A stretch of DNA of 64,000 nucleotides from Curvibacter sp. CHRR-16 (GCF_018474005.1 NZ_JAHCSH010000002.1:638464-702463); one strand, 5' to 3'. Counted from the first letter of the stretch, positions 1 to 10,079 are shown. A program made the numbers and translations. Notes: generated by a model not told the origin, from the sequence alone.

Positions 1-2
1 CC

Positions 3-530
3 AATGCTCGCGCAGATAGCCAATTCACCCCCAATGTAGTGCTATCCAATAAGGAGCTGGTTCAACTCACCCGATGCACGCTGCAGGCCATTCACACCCC
101 TGGCCATGCCAGCAATCACCTGTGTCTTCACGTGCTGGGAGAGGGGCTATTGCTCACTGGCGATCATGTACTGCACGGCAGCACCACGGTGGTGGCTCCC
201 CCAGATGGAGATATGACGGCTTATCTCCACTCGCTGCGGACAGTACTGGCCTTGTGTGACAGCGAAAACAGGCCTATCGGCCCCGGCACCGTACACACCC
301 TGCTGCCCGCCCATGGCCCCGCCATTGCTGCAGCCGCCGAATATCTGACTACGCTATTGGCCCATAGGCTGGGCCGTGAAGCCAAGGTGGCAGCGGCCAT
401 GCGTGCCCTGCCACACGGGGGGCTAGATGATTGGTTGCCCTTGGTCTATGACGATGTTCCCCCAGGACTCTGGCCGATTGCGCGTTTGTCCCTTCACGCC
501 CATGTGCTGCGCCTCCAATCGCAAACTTGA
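3..530 (+). CDS. MBL-fold metallo-hydrolase, 3' part only
   Basis: The reading frame is open to the left edge (first complete codon at base 3), so the N-terminal half with the HxHxDH zinc motif lies outside the window. What remains shows the downstream landmarks of the metallo-beta-lactamase fold: HTPGHASNHLC, the His-containing zinc-ligand strand, then LLTGDHVL, the bridging Asp. A helical C-terminal tail follows, as in LACTB2-like hydrolases of the glyoxalase II group. A GTG at 39 is an internal codon, not a start. It converges on the CBS-domain gene with 10 bases between the stops. The family is broad and the substrate cannot be told; the fold assignment is solid. Confidence 0.8.
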   Translation, partial: NARADSQFTPNVVLSNKELVQLTRCTLQAIHTPGHASNHLCLHVLGEGLLLTGDHVLHGSTTVVAPPDGDMTAYLHSLRTVLALCDSENRPIGPGTVHTLLPAHGPAIAAAAEYLTTLLAHRLGREAKVAAAMRALPHGGLDDWLPLVYDDVPPGLWPIARLSLHAHVLRLQSQT

Positions 531-540
531 TTGGGGGCAA

Positions 541-966
541 TCAGCCAGCGATGTATGTCTGCAAATGCTGAATCGTGTCCTCGCGCTCTTGCAAGATTTC
601 ATCCATAAGGTCACGGATGGAAACCATGCCCATAACCCGGGTTCCATCCACTATGGGCAGATGTCGGATTTTGCGCTGGCTCATCAGCGCCATGCATTCG
701 TCCGTGCTGGTGCTAGGAGCGACGCTGATGACCTGGGTCGTCATGATGTCTTGCACCTTGAGCTCACGTGAATTTTTTCCCGCCAATGCCACTTTGCGCG
801 TGTAGTCTCGCTCGGAAAAAACGCCGACCAAGCGTCCTGCATCCATCACCATCAAGGCACCAACATTGTGGTCGGCCAACGTTTTGAGGGCAGCAAACAC
901 CGTCTCCTGCGGATGCAGGCTCCAAATGCCATGGTGTTTTTGCAACAAGTCGGATATAGGGCGCAT
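541..966 (-). CDS. CBS-domain pair protein
   Basis: A 141-residue protein made almost entirely of two CBS motifs: roughly residues 8-62, with GVFSERDYTRK at the end of the first, and 75-130, with GMVSIRDLMDEIL at the end of the second. Stand-alone CBS pairs (Bateman modules) bind adenosyl nucleotides and usually act as energy or redox sensors or modulate partner enzymes; the partner here is unknown. The start is supported by AGGAGG eight bases upstream of the ATG at 966. The 174-base gap to the next gene shows no further ORF. Confident in the fold, not in the role. Confidence 0.88.
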   Translation of the reverse strand: MRPISDLLQKHHGIWSLHPQETVFAALKTLADHNVGALMVMDAGRLVGVFSERDYTRKVALAGKNSRELKVQDIMTTQVISVAPSTSTDECMALMSQRKIRHLPIVDGTRVMGMVSIRDLMDEILQEREDTIQHLQTYIAG

Positions 967-1140
967 AGTCAGTGTCCTCCTTTTTTGGCAGAGTACATGG
1001 GCAGCCTCCCATCAACCACAGGGTTTGCCCTTGCCTTTTTTGCTATAACGGCAACCTCTCGTTGTTTTTGTAATTTTTTGCTGCAAATGTGGATTTACGC
1101 TCCACACTTCGCATGCCCCATCTGTCGCCAGTCCTCTTTC

Positions 1141-2769
1141 ATGAAAATTTCTGCTCGTTGGCCCACCGTTGTGCAGCGCATAAACCAAGCTTTGGGCCAC
1201 CATGCCAGTGTCGTTGGACTGCTTACAGGTATTGCTGCGGGGCTTGTGCTGGCGTCTGCCCTTAGCCTTGTGGCCTTGCTTAGCAAAGTAAAGGACATAG
1301 ACGCTGGACACAAACAAATTTTGTCCAGTCTGAGCCGAAGGCAAAGTGATGTAGATGCACTGCTCACTGAACTCAATGCCAGCAAACAAGCCACCTGTAC
1401 ACCAGAGAACTTACGCCTGCTGCGTGCTTTGATTTTTCCCCACCCCTATGCACTGGAAGTTGGTTTACTGGACAAAACGGGCATGCTTTATTGCAGCACC
1501 AGCGCAGGGGCATTGCGCAAGCCTAGCGCGTTTTCTGAGCGCTATATCGACGGCAAGGTAGGGCGCTACTACCTTAAAGTACCCTTGCACCGCTACAACC
1601 CCGATGCGCCAGACACCATTTACACCACAGTCGTCGAGCGGGGGCCTTTTCAGGTAATCATTGCTGGCGAAAAAGACGAGCAGGTAATACCCCAGTATTC
1701 GGACGCCGTTTGGGCAGGCGGTGCATCACAGCGTACACGCATATTTGCCAGCCCAAACGCCCACCTCTTAGACACAGTCGCCAACACCGACACCCCGCAT
1801 GTGCGCATCGTATGGACTGGTTTTTATTTTTTAATTACCAACTCTGTTCCTGGTGTCAGCCCTATCAGCGTGCAGTCGCTCTTGCTTCCAAGCACCCTCT
1901 ACAGCAGCAGCTCTTTGCTACTTTGGGGCAGCATCATGCTGTGCATTGTTTTAGGCGCACTGACACGCTTGGTAGTCATCTCCCACTGTCACACGCTCCT
2001 CTCCATTGACAAGCGCATCGCCTATTTATGTGCCGAGCACAATATCGTCTGCCACTACCAACCGATACTGTCATTGACCACTGGCAAGATCATTGGCTGC
2101 GAAGTGCTAGCGCGCTTGCGTGAGGGCGATAAGCTGGTGTATCCCGATGAATTCATTCCCTCCTTGGCACAACGGCAACTCACTTGGGAGTTTGACTCTG
2201 CCGTTTGCCGTGTCGCATTGCGTGAATTAGCGACCCTTTTGCCTGTGCAAGCTGATCCATTCACAGTGGCGCTCAATCTCTTTCCACGCAACCTCTCGCA
2301 TGACCTCTTGCATGCTTGCCTAAAACAATGCCTCAAAGACTATGGACGCAGTGATTTGCGCATCAACTTGGAAGTCACTGAGTACGAATTCTCAGCCGAT
2401 GCCTTGCCTGAGCTCAAACGCCTGCAAGCCGATGGATACGCGATTTCTATTGATGACTTTGGCACCGGCTATTCCAACCTTGGCATTCTCAAACGCATGG
2501 CTCCTGACTGCCTGAAAATTGACAAGTCATTCGTGTTTGAAATGGAAGATGCAACCTTGCGATCCAGCTTGATACCGGAAATATTGGCCATTGCAAACGC
2601 CATCGGCTGTGAAGTGGTTGCAGAGGGAATCGAAACAGCCGAGCAATCCAAACGACTGCGGGCTTTGGGTGTTCAGTATGGCCAAGGCTATTTCTTCTCT
2701 CGACCAGTACCTCTTTCGCTGTTGCTCTCACTGATGGAGCGCGGTGAGGGCACAATCCCCTTGGCCTAG
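1141..2769 (+). CDS. CSS-motif EAL-domain c-di-GMP phosphodiesterase, membrane-bound
   Basis: Predicted 542 residues. An N-terminal membrane helix (about 22-46) is followed by a periplasmic domain of the CSS type, with the CSTSAG signature near residue 118. A second membrane helix lies near 255-280 and a cytoplasmic EAL domain runs from about 295. The active-site set looks complete: E321 in EVLAR, the Asn in NLFPRNL, the ExTE motif, DDFGTGYS at 438-445, KIDKSF and EGIETAEQ. It should therefore hydrolyse c-di-GMP, probably under redox control of the periplasmic cysteines, as known for CSS-EAL proteins. No strong ribosome site marks the start; in-frame ATG 1087 and earlier codons are possible, but 1141 places the first helix as usual. 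Confidence 0.82.
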   Translation: MKISARWPTVVQRINQALGHHASVVGLLTGIAAGLVLASALSLVALLSKVKDIDAGHKQILSSLSRRQSDVDALLTELNASKQATCTPENLRLLRALIFPHPYALEVGLLDKTGMLYCSTSAGALRKPSAFSERYIDGKVGRYYLKVPLHRYNPDAPDTIYTTVVERGPFQVIIAGEKDEQVIPQYSDAVWAGGASQRTRIFASPNAHLLDTVANTDTPHVRIVWTGFYFLITNSVPGVSPISVQSLLLPSTLYSSSSLLLWGSIMLCIVLGALTRLVVISHCHTLLSIDKRIAYLCAEHNIVCHYQPILSLTTGKIIGCEVLARLREGDKLVYPDEFIPSLAQRQLTWEFDSAVCRVALRELATLLPVQADPFTVALNLFPRNLSHDLLHACLKQCLKDYGRSDLRINLEVTEYEFSADALPELKRLQADGYAISIDDFGTGYSNLGILKRMAPDCLKIDKSFVFEMEDATLRSSLIPEILAIANAIGCEVVAEGIETAEQSKRLRALGVQYGQGYFFSRPVPLSLLLSLMERGEGTIPLA

Positions 2770-2792
2770 CGTAGTAGCGACGCAAGAAAAGT

Positions 2793-3160
2793 GAAGCTTG
2801 CCTGTACGCCGGATTCTGTGCGCAAAGTCACCTCTGCGTGATCACCATTACTCTGGGCCACAAGTCACCTTGATGGCTCGATGCTACCTACCCGCCAACT
2901 CCGGGGGCCCCGTCAACGTTGGCCTACTTGGTATTGCTGCGCGTAGAGATTGCCCGTTTCACCTCTGAAGTGCGTGCAGCTTGCGCTGGCAAACACTCAG
3001 AACTCGTCTCTGTTGCTCTAATCCTCACCTTAGGGTACTGCAGCATGCTGCAGCACTGGTCAGTGGACAGCTGTTAGCTGCTACGCTGCCCTGTGCAGTC
3101 CGGACGTTCCTCCAGTGCCTTGTTTCCAAGATTGCACCAGCGGTGATCCAGCAAGCTTCC
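2793..3160 (-). ncRNA. rnpB: RNase P RNA, bacterial type A
   Basis: On the minus strand the 5' nine bases GAAGCTTGC (3159-3151) pair perfectly with GCAAGCTTC at the 3' end (2801-2793), forming helix P1. Just inside the 5' end is the conserved core GAGGAACGTCCGGACT. The 3' half has the universal GAAACGGGCAATCTC stretch and the terminal CACAGAATCCGGC block. These are hallmarks of the catalytic RNA that removes 5' leaders from pre-tRNAs. A -10-like GATAAT lies just upstream of the 5' end on this strand. Short ORFs in either strand here are meaningless. Exact ends are plus or minus a few bases. Confidence 0.93.
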
Positions 3161-3260
3161 CCCCCATTATCGTTGCAGTGCAGGCATATCGATATGAAAA
3201 ATCTGTTGTTTTAGCTTCTCAAAGCTGGCAGCAGAATGCTGACTCCTATTGGAGACTAGT

Positions 3261-4178
3261 ATGCCTTTCAACAACGTTTTGGCCACCATTGGCAATACAC
3301 CACACATCCGTATCAACCGCTTATTTGGTAACCAGCATACGGTTTACGTGAAGAACGAGCGCACGAATCCCGGTGGCTCTATTAAAGACCGGATCGCACT
3401 GGCGATGATCGAAGATGCTGAAAACCGTGGCTTGCTCAAACCCGGAGCAACAATTATTGAACCAACATCTGGGAACACGGGTGTAGGTTTGGCATTGGTT
3501 GCCGCCGTCAAAGGCTATAAATTGATTCTGGTCATGCCTGAAAGCATGTCGATTGAACGCCGTCGTCTGATGCTGGCATATGGGGCTAGTTTCGACCTAA
3601 CACCACGCGAGAAGGGTATGAAAGGCGCGATTGCTCGTGCCCAAGAGCTGGCTGAGCAAACCCCCAACGCATGGATTCCCCAACAGTTTGAAAATGCTGC
3701 CAACGTGGATGTTCATGCCAAAACCACTGCACAGGAGATTTTGACTGACTTTCCCAACGGATTAGATTACCTAATTACTGGCGTGGGTACTGGCGGGCAC
3801 ATTTCTGGTGTCGCGAAAGTCCTCAAAGCTGCATGGCCTGCATTGAAGGTATTCGCTGTCGAACCCAGTGCATCGCCTGTCATTTCTGGTGGCCAACCAT
3901 CGCCGCACCCAATTCAGGGAATAGGAGCCGGATTCATCCCCAAGAATCTCGACACATCCTTGCTTGACGGTGTAATACAAGTCGATGCCGAATCGGCCAA
4001 AGAATATGGTCGTCGCTCCGCGCGCGAGGAAGGCTTGTTAGTAGGTATTTCCAGTGGCGCTACATTGGCGGCCATCGCGCAAAAGCTGCCAGAAATCCCT
4101 GCACAAAGCACAATTCTCGGCTTCAACTACGATACAGGCGAGCGCTACCTTTCGGTCGACGGATATTTGCCGAACTGA
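3261..4178 (+). CDS. cysK: Cysteine synthase (O-acetylserine sulfhydrylase), PLP-dependent
   Basis: A 305-residue fold-type II PLP enzyme that makes L-cysteine from O-acetylserine and sulfide, or thiosulfate in the CysM form. K42 in NPGGSIKDR is the Schiff-base lysine; PTSGNTG at 68-74 holds the substrate carboxylate; [10 protein letters not shown] binds the PLP phosphate. The start at 3261 is preceded by GGAGA with a five-base spacer, which beats a TTG four codons upstream. The length fits CysM-like enzymes. CysK and CysM cannot be separated with certainty by eye. It stands alone between rnpB and tRNA-fMet. Confidence 0.88.
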   Translation: MPFNNVLATIGNTPHIRINRLFGNQHTVYVKNERTNPGGSIKDRIALAMIEDAENRGLLKPGATIIEPTSGNTGVGLALVAAVKGYKLILVMPESMSIERRRLMLAYGASFDLTPREKGMKGAIARAQELAEQTPNAWIPQQFENAANVDVHAKTTAQEILTDFPNGLDYLITGVGTGGHISGVAKVLKAAWPALKVFAVEPSASPVISGGQPSPHPIQGIGAGFIPKNLDTSLLDGVIQVDAESAKEYGRRSAREEGLLVGISSGATLAAIAQKLPEIPAQSTILGFNYDTGERYLSVDGYLPN

Positions 4179-4194
4179 TAGCTGATAGCCGGAA

Positions 4195-4222
4195 GCCATA
4201 CCTGATCTCATTAAGGTATGGC
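4195..4222. other. Perfect 9-bp inverted repeat behind cysK
   Basis: GCCATACCT (4195-4203) and AGGTATGGC (4214-4222) pair perfectly around a 10-base loop, 16 bases after the cysK stop. No T-run follows on either strand, so it is not a standard intrinsic terminator. It may protect the cysK 3' end or work with the stronger hairpin just downstream. Confidence 0.5.
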
Positions 4223-4240
4223 AATGGATTGGGCAATAAA

Positions 4241-4266
4241 AAAGCGCTAACCGAAGTTAGCGCTTT
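4241..4266 (-). terminator. Intrinsic terminator of the alpha operon/tRNA-fMet, probably bidirectional
   Basis: AAAGCGCTAAC (4241-4251) and GTTAGCGCTTT (4256-4266) form an 11-bp stem with a four-base loop that reads TTCG on the minus strand. On that strand the stem runs into a T-rich tail. It lies five bases beyond the CCA end of the tRNA. Convergent cysK could use it in the other direction with a weaker T-run. Confidence 0.85.
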
Positions 4267-4271
4267 AAATA

Positions 4272-4348
<77 letters not shown>

Positions 4349-4371
4349 TCAATCCATGTATTATAGCAGGT

Positions 4372-4764
4372 TTATTCTGCTACTGCGGCCTCGCCAGAAG
4401 TTTCTTCTGCGCGATCCACCAATTCTACATAGGCCATAGGCGCATTGTCGCCCACACGGAAACCCATCTTGAGAATGCGTGTGTAACCACCTGGACGTGT
4501 CTTGAAGCGTGGGCCCAGCTCATTGAAAAGCTTGGTTACGCTGTCACGATCACGCAGTCGATCAAATGCCAAACGGCGGTTTGCCAATGTAGGTTCTTTA
4601 GCCAAAGTGATCATAGGCTCAATCACACGGCGCAATTCTTTAGCCTTGGGCACGGTCGTTTTAATAGCTTCGTGCTCGATCAAAGAATTCATCATGTTGC
4701 GCAACATCGCCAAACGGTGTGACGAGGTGCGGTTAAGTTTGCGAAGACCATGTCCGTGACGCAT
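4372..4764 (-). CDS. rplQ: 50S ribosomal protein L17
   Basis: 130 residues starting [17 protein letters not shown], the near-invariant bL17 start, followed by [13 protein letters not shown]. It sits around the exit-tunnel region of the large subunit. It is the last protein gene of the alpha operon, 58 bases after rpoA. The C-terminal tail is slightly longer and Ala/Glu-rich (SGEAAVAE), as in other betaproteobacteria. tRNA-fMet follows without an intervening terminator. Confidence 0.97.
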   Translation of the reverse strand: MRHGHGLRKLNRTSSHRLAMLRNMMNSLIEHEAIKTTVPKAKELRRVIEPMITLAKEPTLANRRLAFDRLRDRDSVTKLFNELGPRFKTRPGGYTRILKMGFRVGDNAPMAYVELVDRAEETSGEAAVAE

Positions 4765-4822
4765 TTTTCACTCCTTGTGTTGTATGCGGGAAGCCGTATC
4801 AGGTACTCCCCGTTGCGTTCAA

Positions 4823-5812
4823 TTAACGTTTTTCCAAAGAAGCTGGTGGCCAGTTTTCCAACTTCATGCCCAAAGTCAGACCACGTGAAGCCAAGACTTC
4901 TTTGATCTCATTGAGGGATTTACGGCCCAAGTTAGGCGTTTTCAACAACTCATTTTCAGTGCGTTGAATCAAATCACCAATGTAGTAAATGTTTTCCGCC
5001 TTCAAGCAATTTGCAGAGCGAACAGTCAATTCTAATTCATCGACAGGACGCAACAAAATCGGATCAAACTGGGTTGAACCACGAGGTGCTGGATTTTGGA
5101 AAGCATCCAACTCACTACCTTCAAGCTGCGCAAATACAGCCAACTGTTCAACCAAAATTTTGGCAGCAGAGCGTACTGCCTCTTCAGCAGTGATCGCACC
5201 ATTGGTTTCAATGTCCACCACCAGTTTGTCCAAGTCTGTACGCTGTTCCACGCGTGCGCTTTCAACAGCATAACTCACGCGCTTAATAGGAGAGAACGAT
5301 GCGTCCAGAACAATACGGCCAATTGCTTTGCTTGGCTCATCGTTGTAGCGGCGCATAGTGCCAGGGACATAGCCACGGCCTTTTTCCACTTTAATCTGGA
5401 TATCTAACTTGCCGCCTTGTGACAGGTTTGCAATAACATGATCGGGGTTAATAATTTCCACATCATGCGGAGTTTGGATATCCGATGCCTTGACAACGCC
5501 CTCGCTGTCTTTGCGCAAACTCAAAGTCACTTCTTCACGGTTGTGCAGTTTGAAAACCACACCCTTGAGATTCAACAAAATGTTGACAACATCTTCTTGA
5601 ACACCATCGATAGAAGAATACTCGTGCAAAACACCAGCAATTGTGACTTCTGTTGGTGCAAAGCCCGCCATTGAGGACAGCAGCACGCGACGCAGAGCAT
5701 TGCCAAGGGTATGACCATACCCACGCTCAAACGGTTCAAGCGTGACTTTTGCTTGATTGTGACCAACCTGCTCAACGCTAATAGATTTGGGCTTTAACAA
5801 GCTGTTTTGCAT
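4823..5812 (-). CDS. rpoA: RNA polymerase alpha subunit
   Basis: 329 residues. The N-terminal assembly domain (1-235) has the dimerisation motif [20 protein letters not shown] linker and the C-terminal domain (about 250-315) follow, with [15 protein letters not shown], which contains the UP-element-contacting arginine, and [10 protein letters not shown]. The length equals the Escherichia coli protein. It lies 90 bases downstream of rpsD in the conserved alpha-operon order, so subunit supply is coupled to ribosomal protein synthesis. Confidence 0.98.
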   Translation of the reverse strand: MQNSLLKPKSISVEQVGHNQAKVTLEPFERGYGHTLGNALRRVLLSSMAGFAPTEVTIAGVLHEYSSIDGVQEDVVNILLNLKGVVFKLHNREEVTLSLRKDSEGVVKASDIQTPHDVEIINPDHVIANLSQGGKLDIQIKVEKGRGYVPGTMRRYNDEPSKAIGRIVLDASFSPIKRVSYAVESARVEQRTDLDKLVVDIETNGAITAEEAVRSAAKILVEQLAVFAQLEGSELDAFQNPAPRGSTQFDPILLRPVDELELTVRSANCLKAENIYYIGDLIQRTENELLKTPNLGRKSLNEIKEVLASRGLTLGMKLENWPPASLEKR

Positions 5813-5902
5813 TCAAATTTCCTCGTAAGACTCCCAACGCATTGGTCGGTACGGCCTAACAACATCCCCACGTGAATACATGGGGATCCGTTACAGAAAC
5901 TA

Positions 5903-6526
5903 TTAACGAGAATACAACTCGACAATCAACGATTCGTTGATGTCTGAGCCGAATTGGTCGCGGTCAGGAACGTTCTTGAAAACACCCTCAACCTTGGAAG
6001 CATTCACTTCCACCCATGCAGGAATACCTGTTTGCTGTGCCAACTGCAGGGCCTCAACAATACGGGCTTGGGTTTTGGATTTCTCGCGAACTGCAACAAC
6101 ATCACCAGCCTTAACCATGTAAGAAGGAATGTTCACTGCTTGACCATTAACCAGAATCGCTTTGTGGGACACCAATTGGCGCGCTTCCGCACGTGTTGAA
6201 CCAAAGCCCATGCGATACACCACGTTGTCTAAACGCGATTCAAGCAAAGACATGAGGTTTGCACCAGTATTGCCTTTACGGCGGTCAGCCTCAGCAAAGT
6301 AGCGGCGGAACTGACGTTCCAGAATGCCATACATGCGTTTTACTTTTTGCTTTTCACGCAACTGCGCGCCGTAGTCAGAGGTACGGGCACCAGATGTACG
6401 GCCATGTTGGCCAGGTTTACTATCAAACTTTGCCTTGTCTCCGATCGAGCGTCGTGCACTCTTCAAAAACAGGTCTGTGCCTTCGCGGCGGGCGAGTTTC
6501 GCCTTGGGTCCGAGATAACGTGCCAC
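5903..6526 (-). CDS. rpsD: 30S ribosomal protein S4
   Basis: 207 residues; binds the 5' domain of 16S rRNA and begins 30S assembly. The N-terminal domain lacks the four-cysteine zinc motif (C-minus form). The S4 RNA-binding fold spans about 95-160 ([25 protein letters not shown]). The start is GTG at 6526, preceded by AGGAAATACAA. In enterobacteria S4 is the translational repressor of this operon; the gap upstream of this gene carries a perfect 12-bp hairpin that might play a similar part. Confidence 0.97.
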   Translation of the reverse strand: MARYLGPKAKLARREGTDLFLKSARRSIGDKAKFDSKPGQHGRTSGARTSDYGAQLREKQKVKRMYGILERQFRRYFAEADRRKGNTGANLMSLLESRLDNVVYRMGFGSTRAEARQLVSHKAILVNGQAVNIPSYMVKAGDVVAVREKSKTQARIVEALQLAQQTGIPAWVEVNASKVEGVFKNVPDRDQFGSDINESLIVELYSR

Positions 6527-6565
6527 TTGTATTTCCTTTATTCAACTGCTGCACAAAATGCAGGA

Positions 6566-6594
6566 GCCATCAGTAGCGCAAAGCTACTGATGGC
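6566..6594 (-). promoter_or_regulatory. 12-bp perfect hairpin in the rpsK-rpsD gap
   Basis: GCCATCAGTAGC (6566-6577) and GCTACTGATGGC (6583-6594) are perfect inverted repeats separated by five bases, lying within the 85-base gap between rpsK and rpsD. No T-run follows on the minus strand, so it is unlikely to be a terminator. A smaller stem (CTGCA/TGCAG, about 6548-6562) lies nearer rpsD. Candidate roles are an RNA processing site, a protein-binding site (S4 regulates this operon in other bacteria) or partial attenuation; none is proven. Confidence 0.6.
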
Positions 6595-6611
6595 GGTGGT
6601 CTTAAGTTTAA

Positions 6612-7016
6612 TTAGATACGACGACGCTTTTGAGGGCGGCAGCCGTTATGCGGAACAGGTGTAACGTCCGCGATCAAATTGATGCGAATACCCAGCGCAG
6701 CCAAGGCACGCACAGAGGACTCACGACCAGGACCAGGGCCTTTGATCTCTACATCAAGATTCTTGATACCTTGCTCAATAGCTGCACGCCCAGCTACTTC
6801 CGATGCTACCTGGGCAGCAAAAGGAGTTGACTTGCGCGAACCCTTGAACCCCTGACCACCAGAGGAAGCCCACGAAAGGGCATTACCTTGACGATCAGTA
6901 ATAGTGATAATGGTGTTGTTGAAAGAGGCATGCACATGTGCAATACCGTCTGCAACGTTCTTACGAACTTTTTTGCGCACACGCTGAGCTGCGCTATTAG
7001 ATGGTGCTTTTGCCAT
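6612..7016 (-). CDS. rpsK: 30S ribosomal protein S11
   Basis: 134 residues; uS11 of the small-subunit platform that lines the mRNA exit path. It carries [15 protein letters not shown], then [21 protein letters not shown], and ends [11 protein letters not shown], all characteristic. It follows rpsM by 18 bases. Confidence 0.98.
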   Translation of the reverse strand: MAKAPSNSAAQRVRKKVRKNVADGIAHVHASFNNTIITITDRQGNALSWASSGGQGFKGSRKSTPFAAQVASEVAGRAAIEQGIKNLDVEIKGPGPGRESSVRALAALGIRINLIADVTPVPHNGCRPQKRRRI

Positions 7017-7034
7017 ATTTTTTCAAACAGCTAA

Positions 7035-7400
7035 TTATTTCTTCAACGCAGCGGCACCCTTGCGAGGGCCTTTGCGCGTGCGAGCATTCGTGCGTGTACG
7101 TTGACCACGGAGTGGCAAACCACGACGATGACGGAAGCCTCTGTAGCAACCGATGTCCATCAAGCGCTTGATGTTCATAGTTGTTTCACGGCGCAAATCA
7201 CCTTCAATAGTGAAGGCTGCGATTTGATCGCGAATTTTTTCCAGATCTGCATCCGACAAATCTTTAATTTTCTTGTCGTAAGCAATGCCCGACGCTTCGC
7301 AAATCTTGCGTGCGCGTGTGCGGCCGATGCCATAAATAGCAGTCAAACCGATTTCAGCATGCTGATGAGGTGGTATGTTGATACCAGCAATACGTGCCAT
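7035..7400 (-). CDS. rpsM: 30S ribosomal protein S13
   Basis: 121 residues; uS13 of the small-subunit head, contacting the P-site tRNA and the L5 bridge. It begins [22 protein letters not shown], with [11 protein letters not shown] (helix-hairpin-helix) and the basic tail [18 protein letters not shown]. It is 23 bases after rpmJ. In enterobacteria the rpsM leader is the S4 target; the short gap here leaves little room for that pseudoknot. Confidence 0.98.
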   Translation of the reverse strand: MARIAGINIPPHQHAEIGLTAIYGIGRTRARKICEASGIAYDKKIKDLSDADLEKIRDQIAAFTIEGDLRRETTMNIKRLMDIGCYRGFRHRRGLPLRGQRTRTNARTRKGPRKGAAALKK

Positions 7401-7423
7401 AACTTCCTCTTAACCTTCTGCGA

Positions 7424-7537
7424 TTAACCCTGACGCTGCTTGTGACGTGGATCTGCGCAGATAACACGCACCACACCCTTGCGACGAATGATCTTGCAGT
7501 TGCGGCAAATTTTCTTAACCGAAGCCGAAACTTTCAT
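7424..7537 (-). CDS. rpmJ: 50S ribosomal protein L36 (zinc-ribbon form)
   Basis: A 37-codon gene beginning [20 protein letters not shown] and ending in PRHKQRQG. C11, C14, C27 and H32 make the zinc knot of the C-plus type bL36. An AGGAGAG ribosome site precedes the ATG at 7537. It lies between secY (41 bases upstream) and rpsM (23 bases downstream). No infA is present between secY and rpmJ, where many proteobacteria have it. Confidence 0.96.
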   Translation of the reverse strand: MKVSASVKKICRNCKIIRRKGVVRVICADPRHKQRQG

Positions 7538-7578
7538 CTCTCTCTCCTAAAAACCTGCTTATCCAACTGGTACGCTGA

Positions 7579-8889
7579 CTAGCGACCTTTGAAACTTGCT
7601 TTTTTCAACAGCGACTCATACTGCTGAGAAATTAGATAGTTTTGTACTTGTGCCATAAAGTCCATTGTCACGACCACAATGATCAGCAACGATGTGCCAC
7701 CAAAGTAGAAAGGCACGTTGTACTTTAGTATCAAGAACTCTGGCAACAAGCACACGAATGTGATGTAAACCGCACCAGCCAAAGTCAAACGAAGCAAAAT
7801 TTTGTCGATATACCGAGCAGTATGCTCACCAGGACGAATTCCCGGGACAAATGCACCGCTTTTCTTCAGATTATCCGCTGTTTCTTTGCTGTTAAACACA
7901 AGAGCCGTGTAGAAAAAGCAGAAGAAAACAATCGCTGCGGCATACAGCAGCACATAAATTGGCTGCCCGGGACTGAGCAAAGACGATATATCTTTCAACC
8001 AACGCAACGATTCACTGGAACCGAACCAATTTGCAACCGTAGCAGGCAACAAAATAATCGAAGATGCAAAGATTGGTGGGATCACACCAGCCATGTTGAT
8101 TTTAAGCGGCAAATGCGAGGATTGCCCCCCATACACCTTCGAACCAACTTGACGTCGTGCGTAATTCACCAAAATCTTACGCTGCCCGCGTTCTACAAAC
8201 ACAACCAAGTAGGTTACCGCAGCCACGACCACAATCACAACCAGTGCAACAAAAACACTCATTGAGCCTGTACGAACCAATTCCAGCAACCCACCTATCG
8301 CGTTTGGCAAACCAGCAGCAATACCAGCAAAGATCAGTATGGAAATGCCATTGCCAAGACCGCGTTCAGTGATTTGTTCACCCAACCACATCAAAAACAA
8401 TGTTCCGGCCGTCAAACTGACAACCGTTGTCATTCGGAAGACAAAACCAGGCGAAAGAACCAGTCCTGCAGAGCTTTCTAGAGCAATTGCAATACCCAAA
8501 GACTGAAACAACGCCAAACCCAAAGTTGCATAGCGCGTGTATTGGGTTATTTTTCGACGACCGGCCTCACCGTCTTTCTTCAACTGTTCAAATGCTGGCA
8601 ACACATAGGTTAGCAGCTGGAGAACAATAGAAGCAGATATATAGGGCATGATCCCCAGAGCAAACACCGTGAAACGCGATAGCGCACCACCAGAGAACAT
8701 ATTGAACAAATTCAATATGCCACCTTGCTGCCCTTTAAAAAGCTGCTGCAATTGTGTCGGATCAATCCCGGGAACAGGGATATGTGCCCCAACACGATAC
8801 ACAAGCAAAGCCAGCAATAAGAACACCAAGCGACGTGTTAAGTCGCCATATTTGTTCTCACCACCAGTGCTGACAGGAGATCTTGCCAC
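7579..8889 (-). CDS. secY: Protein translocase subunit SecY
   Basis: 436 residues with ten hydrophobic segments; the central channel of the SecYEG translocon in the inner membrane. Recognisable parts are the cytosolic N-terminus with [19 protein letters not shown], the plug region after TM1 ([20 protein letters not shown]), and the conserved cytoplasmic loop [14 protein letters not shown]. It lies 12 bases after rplO, the classical spc-operon place. Confidence 0.98.
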   Translation of the reverse strand: MARSPVSTGGENKYGDLTRRLVFLLLALLVYRVGAHIPVPGIDPTQLQQLFKGQQGGILNLFNMFSGGALSRFTVFALGIMPYISASIVLQLLTYVLPAFEQLKKDGEAGRRKITQYTRYATLGLALFQSLGIAIALESSAGLVLSPGFVFRMTTVVSLTAGTLFLMWLGEQITERGLGNGISILIFAGIAAGLPNAIGGLLELVRTGSMSVFVALVVIVVVAAVTYLVVFVERGQRKILVNYARRQVGSKVYGGQSSHLPLKINMAGVIPPIFASSIILLPATVANWFGSSESLRWLKDISSLLSPGQPIYVLLYAAAIVFFCFFYTALVFNSKETADNLKKSGAFVPGIRPGEHTARYIDKILLRLTLAGAVYITFVCLLPEFLILKYNVPFYFGGTSLLIIVVVTMDFMAQVQNYLISQQYESLLKKASFKGR

Positions 8890-8901
8890 TACTGCACCTT
8901 A

Positions 8902-9333
8902 TTAGGCCAACGTACCACCAGCAGCTTCAATAGCCGCTTTGGCACCTGCTGTTGCACCAATACCTACCAGCTTAACTGCCTTGGACAGTTCGCCGGACTT
9001 GATAACTTTGACGTTCTTAATTTGATCGCCGATCAAGCCAGCTTGCTTCAAAACGAGCAAGTCAACTTGTTCCAGACCCAAGATGTCCAAGTTGCTCAAA
9101 GTAATCTCTGCATTGAATTGCAAAAGATGCGATTTGAAACCACGCTTTGGCAAGCGACGATGCATAGGCATTTGACCGCCTTCAAAGCCAACTTTGTGGT
9201 AGCCACCAGAGCGAGACTTTTGCCCTTTGTGACCGCGGCCTGCAGTTTTACCCAAACCAGAACCGATACCACGGCCTACGCGGCGCTTGGCATGCTTGGC
9301 ACCAGCTGCGGGCTTGATGTCATTCAATTGCAT
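8902..9333 (-). CDS. rplO: 50S ribosomal protein L15
   Basis: 143 residues; uL15, a late-assembly protein of the large subunit. The Gly/Lys-rich N-terminus ([30 protein letters not shown]) and the motif [15 protein letters not shown] are diagnostic. It sits between rpmD (9 bases) and secY (12 bases). Confidence 0.98.
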   Translation of the reverse strand: MQLNDIKPAAGAKHAKRRVGRGIGSGLGKTAGRGHKGQKSRSGGYHKVGFEGGQMPMHRRLPKRGFKSHLLQFNAEITLSNLDILGLEQVDLLVLKQAGLIGDQIKNVKVIKSGELSKAVKLVGIGATAGAKAAIEAAGGTLA

Positions 9334-9342
9334 GTTGAATCC

Positions 9343-9525
9343 TTACAGAACCTTCACCAGATAGGCGATCTTATTGATCATGCCGCGAACTGCAGGAGTG
9401 TCTTGCAATTCACTAACGCTACCCAATTTACGCAAACCCAAACCACGCACTGTTGCACGGTGGGATTCCTTGGTACCAATGGGGCTACGCACCAATTGGA
9501 CTTTCACTGTTTGTTGTGTGCTCAT
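9343..9525 (-). CDS. rpmD: 50S ribosomal protein L30
   Basis: 60 residues; uL30 small form typical of bacteria. It shows [25 protein letters not shown] followed by the C-terminal [11 protein letters not shown]. Nine-base gaps on both sides place it firmly in the spc operon. Confidence 0.97.
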   Translation of the reverse strand: MSTQQTVKVQLVRSPIGTKESHRATVRGLGLRKLGSVSELQDTPAVRGMINKIAYLVKVL

Positions 9526-9534
9526 AGATCCACC

Positions 9535-10062
9535 TTACGCAGCAAAGAGGTCTTCCACAGACTTGCCACGCTTGGCGGCAACTTCTGCAGGAGTTGTAGA
9601 CTTTGCCAAAGCATCCAAAGTAGCACGTACCATGTTGTAAGGATTAGTAGAACCATGGCTCTTGGCCACGATGTCAGTTACACCAATCACTTCGAACACA
9701 GCGCGCATAGGACCACCAGCAATAATGCCGGTACCCTTGGGGGCTGGCGCCATCATGACAGTAGATGCACCATGACGACCTACCACCTTGTGGTGGATAG
9801 AGCCATTCTTCAATGCAGCCTTGAACATGTTGCGGCGGGCTTCTTCCATGGCTTTTTGCACGGCCGAGGGAACTTCTTTCGACTTTCCTTTGCCCATGCC
9901 GATACGGCCATCACCATCACCTACAACAGTCAGTGCGGCGAAACCGAGAATACGACCACCTTTGACCACTTTGGTCACGCGGTTGATCGCAATCATTTTC
10001 TCCCGCAGACCGTCCTCTGGACCGTCAACTTTGCCCGCTGTTTTTGCTTGAACTTTAGACAT
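9535..10062 (-). CDS. rpsE: 30S ribosomal protein S5
   Basis: 175 residues; uS5, which shapes the mRNA entry channel and affects decoding fidelity. The N-terminal double-stranded-RNA-binding fold contains [19 protein letters not shown]. The C-terminal part contains [18 protein letters not shown] and [18 protein letters not shown]. It follows rplR by 17 bases. Confidence 0.98.
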   Translation of the reverse strand: MSKVQAKTAGKVDGPEDGLREKMIAINRVTKVVKGGRILGFAALTVVGDGDGRIGMGKGKSKEVPSAVQKAMEEARRNMFKAALKNGSIHHKVVGRHGASTVMMAPAPKGTGIIAGGPMRAVFEVIGVTDIVAKSHGSTNPYNMVRATLDALAKSTTPAEVAAKRGKSVEDLFAA

Positions 10063-10079
10063 TTTTACTTCCGATCTGC

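Noticed and set aside
2981..3351. Short plus-strand frames upstream of cysK
   Set aside because: They lie within or next to the RNase P RNA, whose paired ends and conserved core explain the conservation.
4195..4222. Intrinsic terminator for cysK
   Set aside because: The stem is perfect, but neither side has a T-run, so it is listed only as an inverted repeat.
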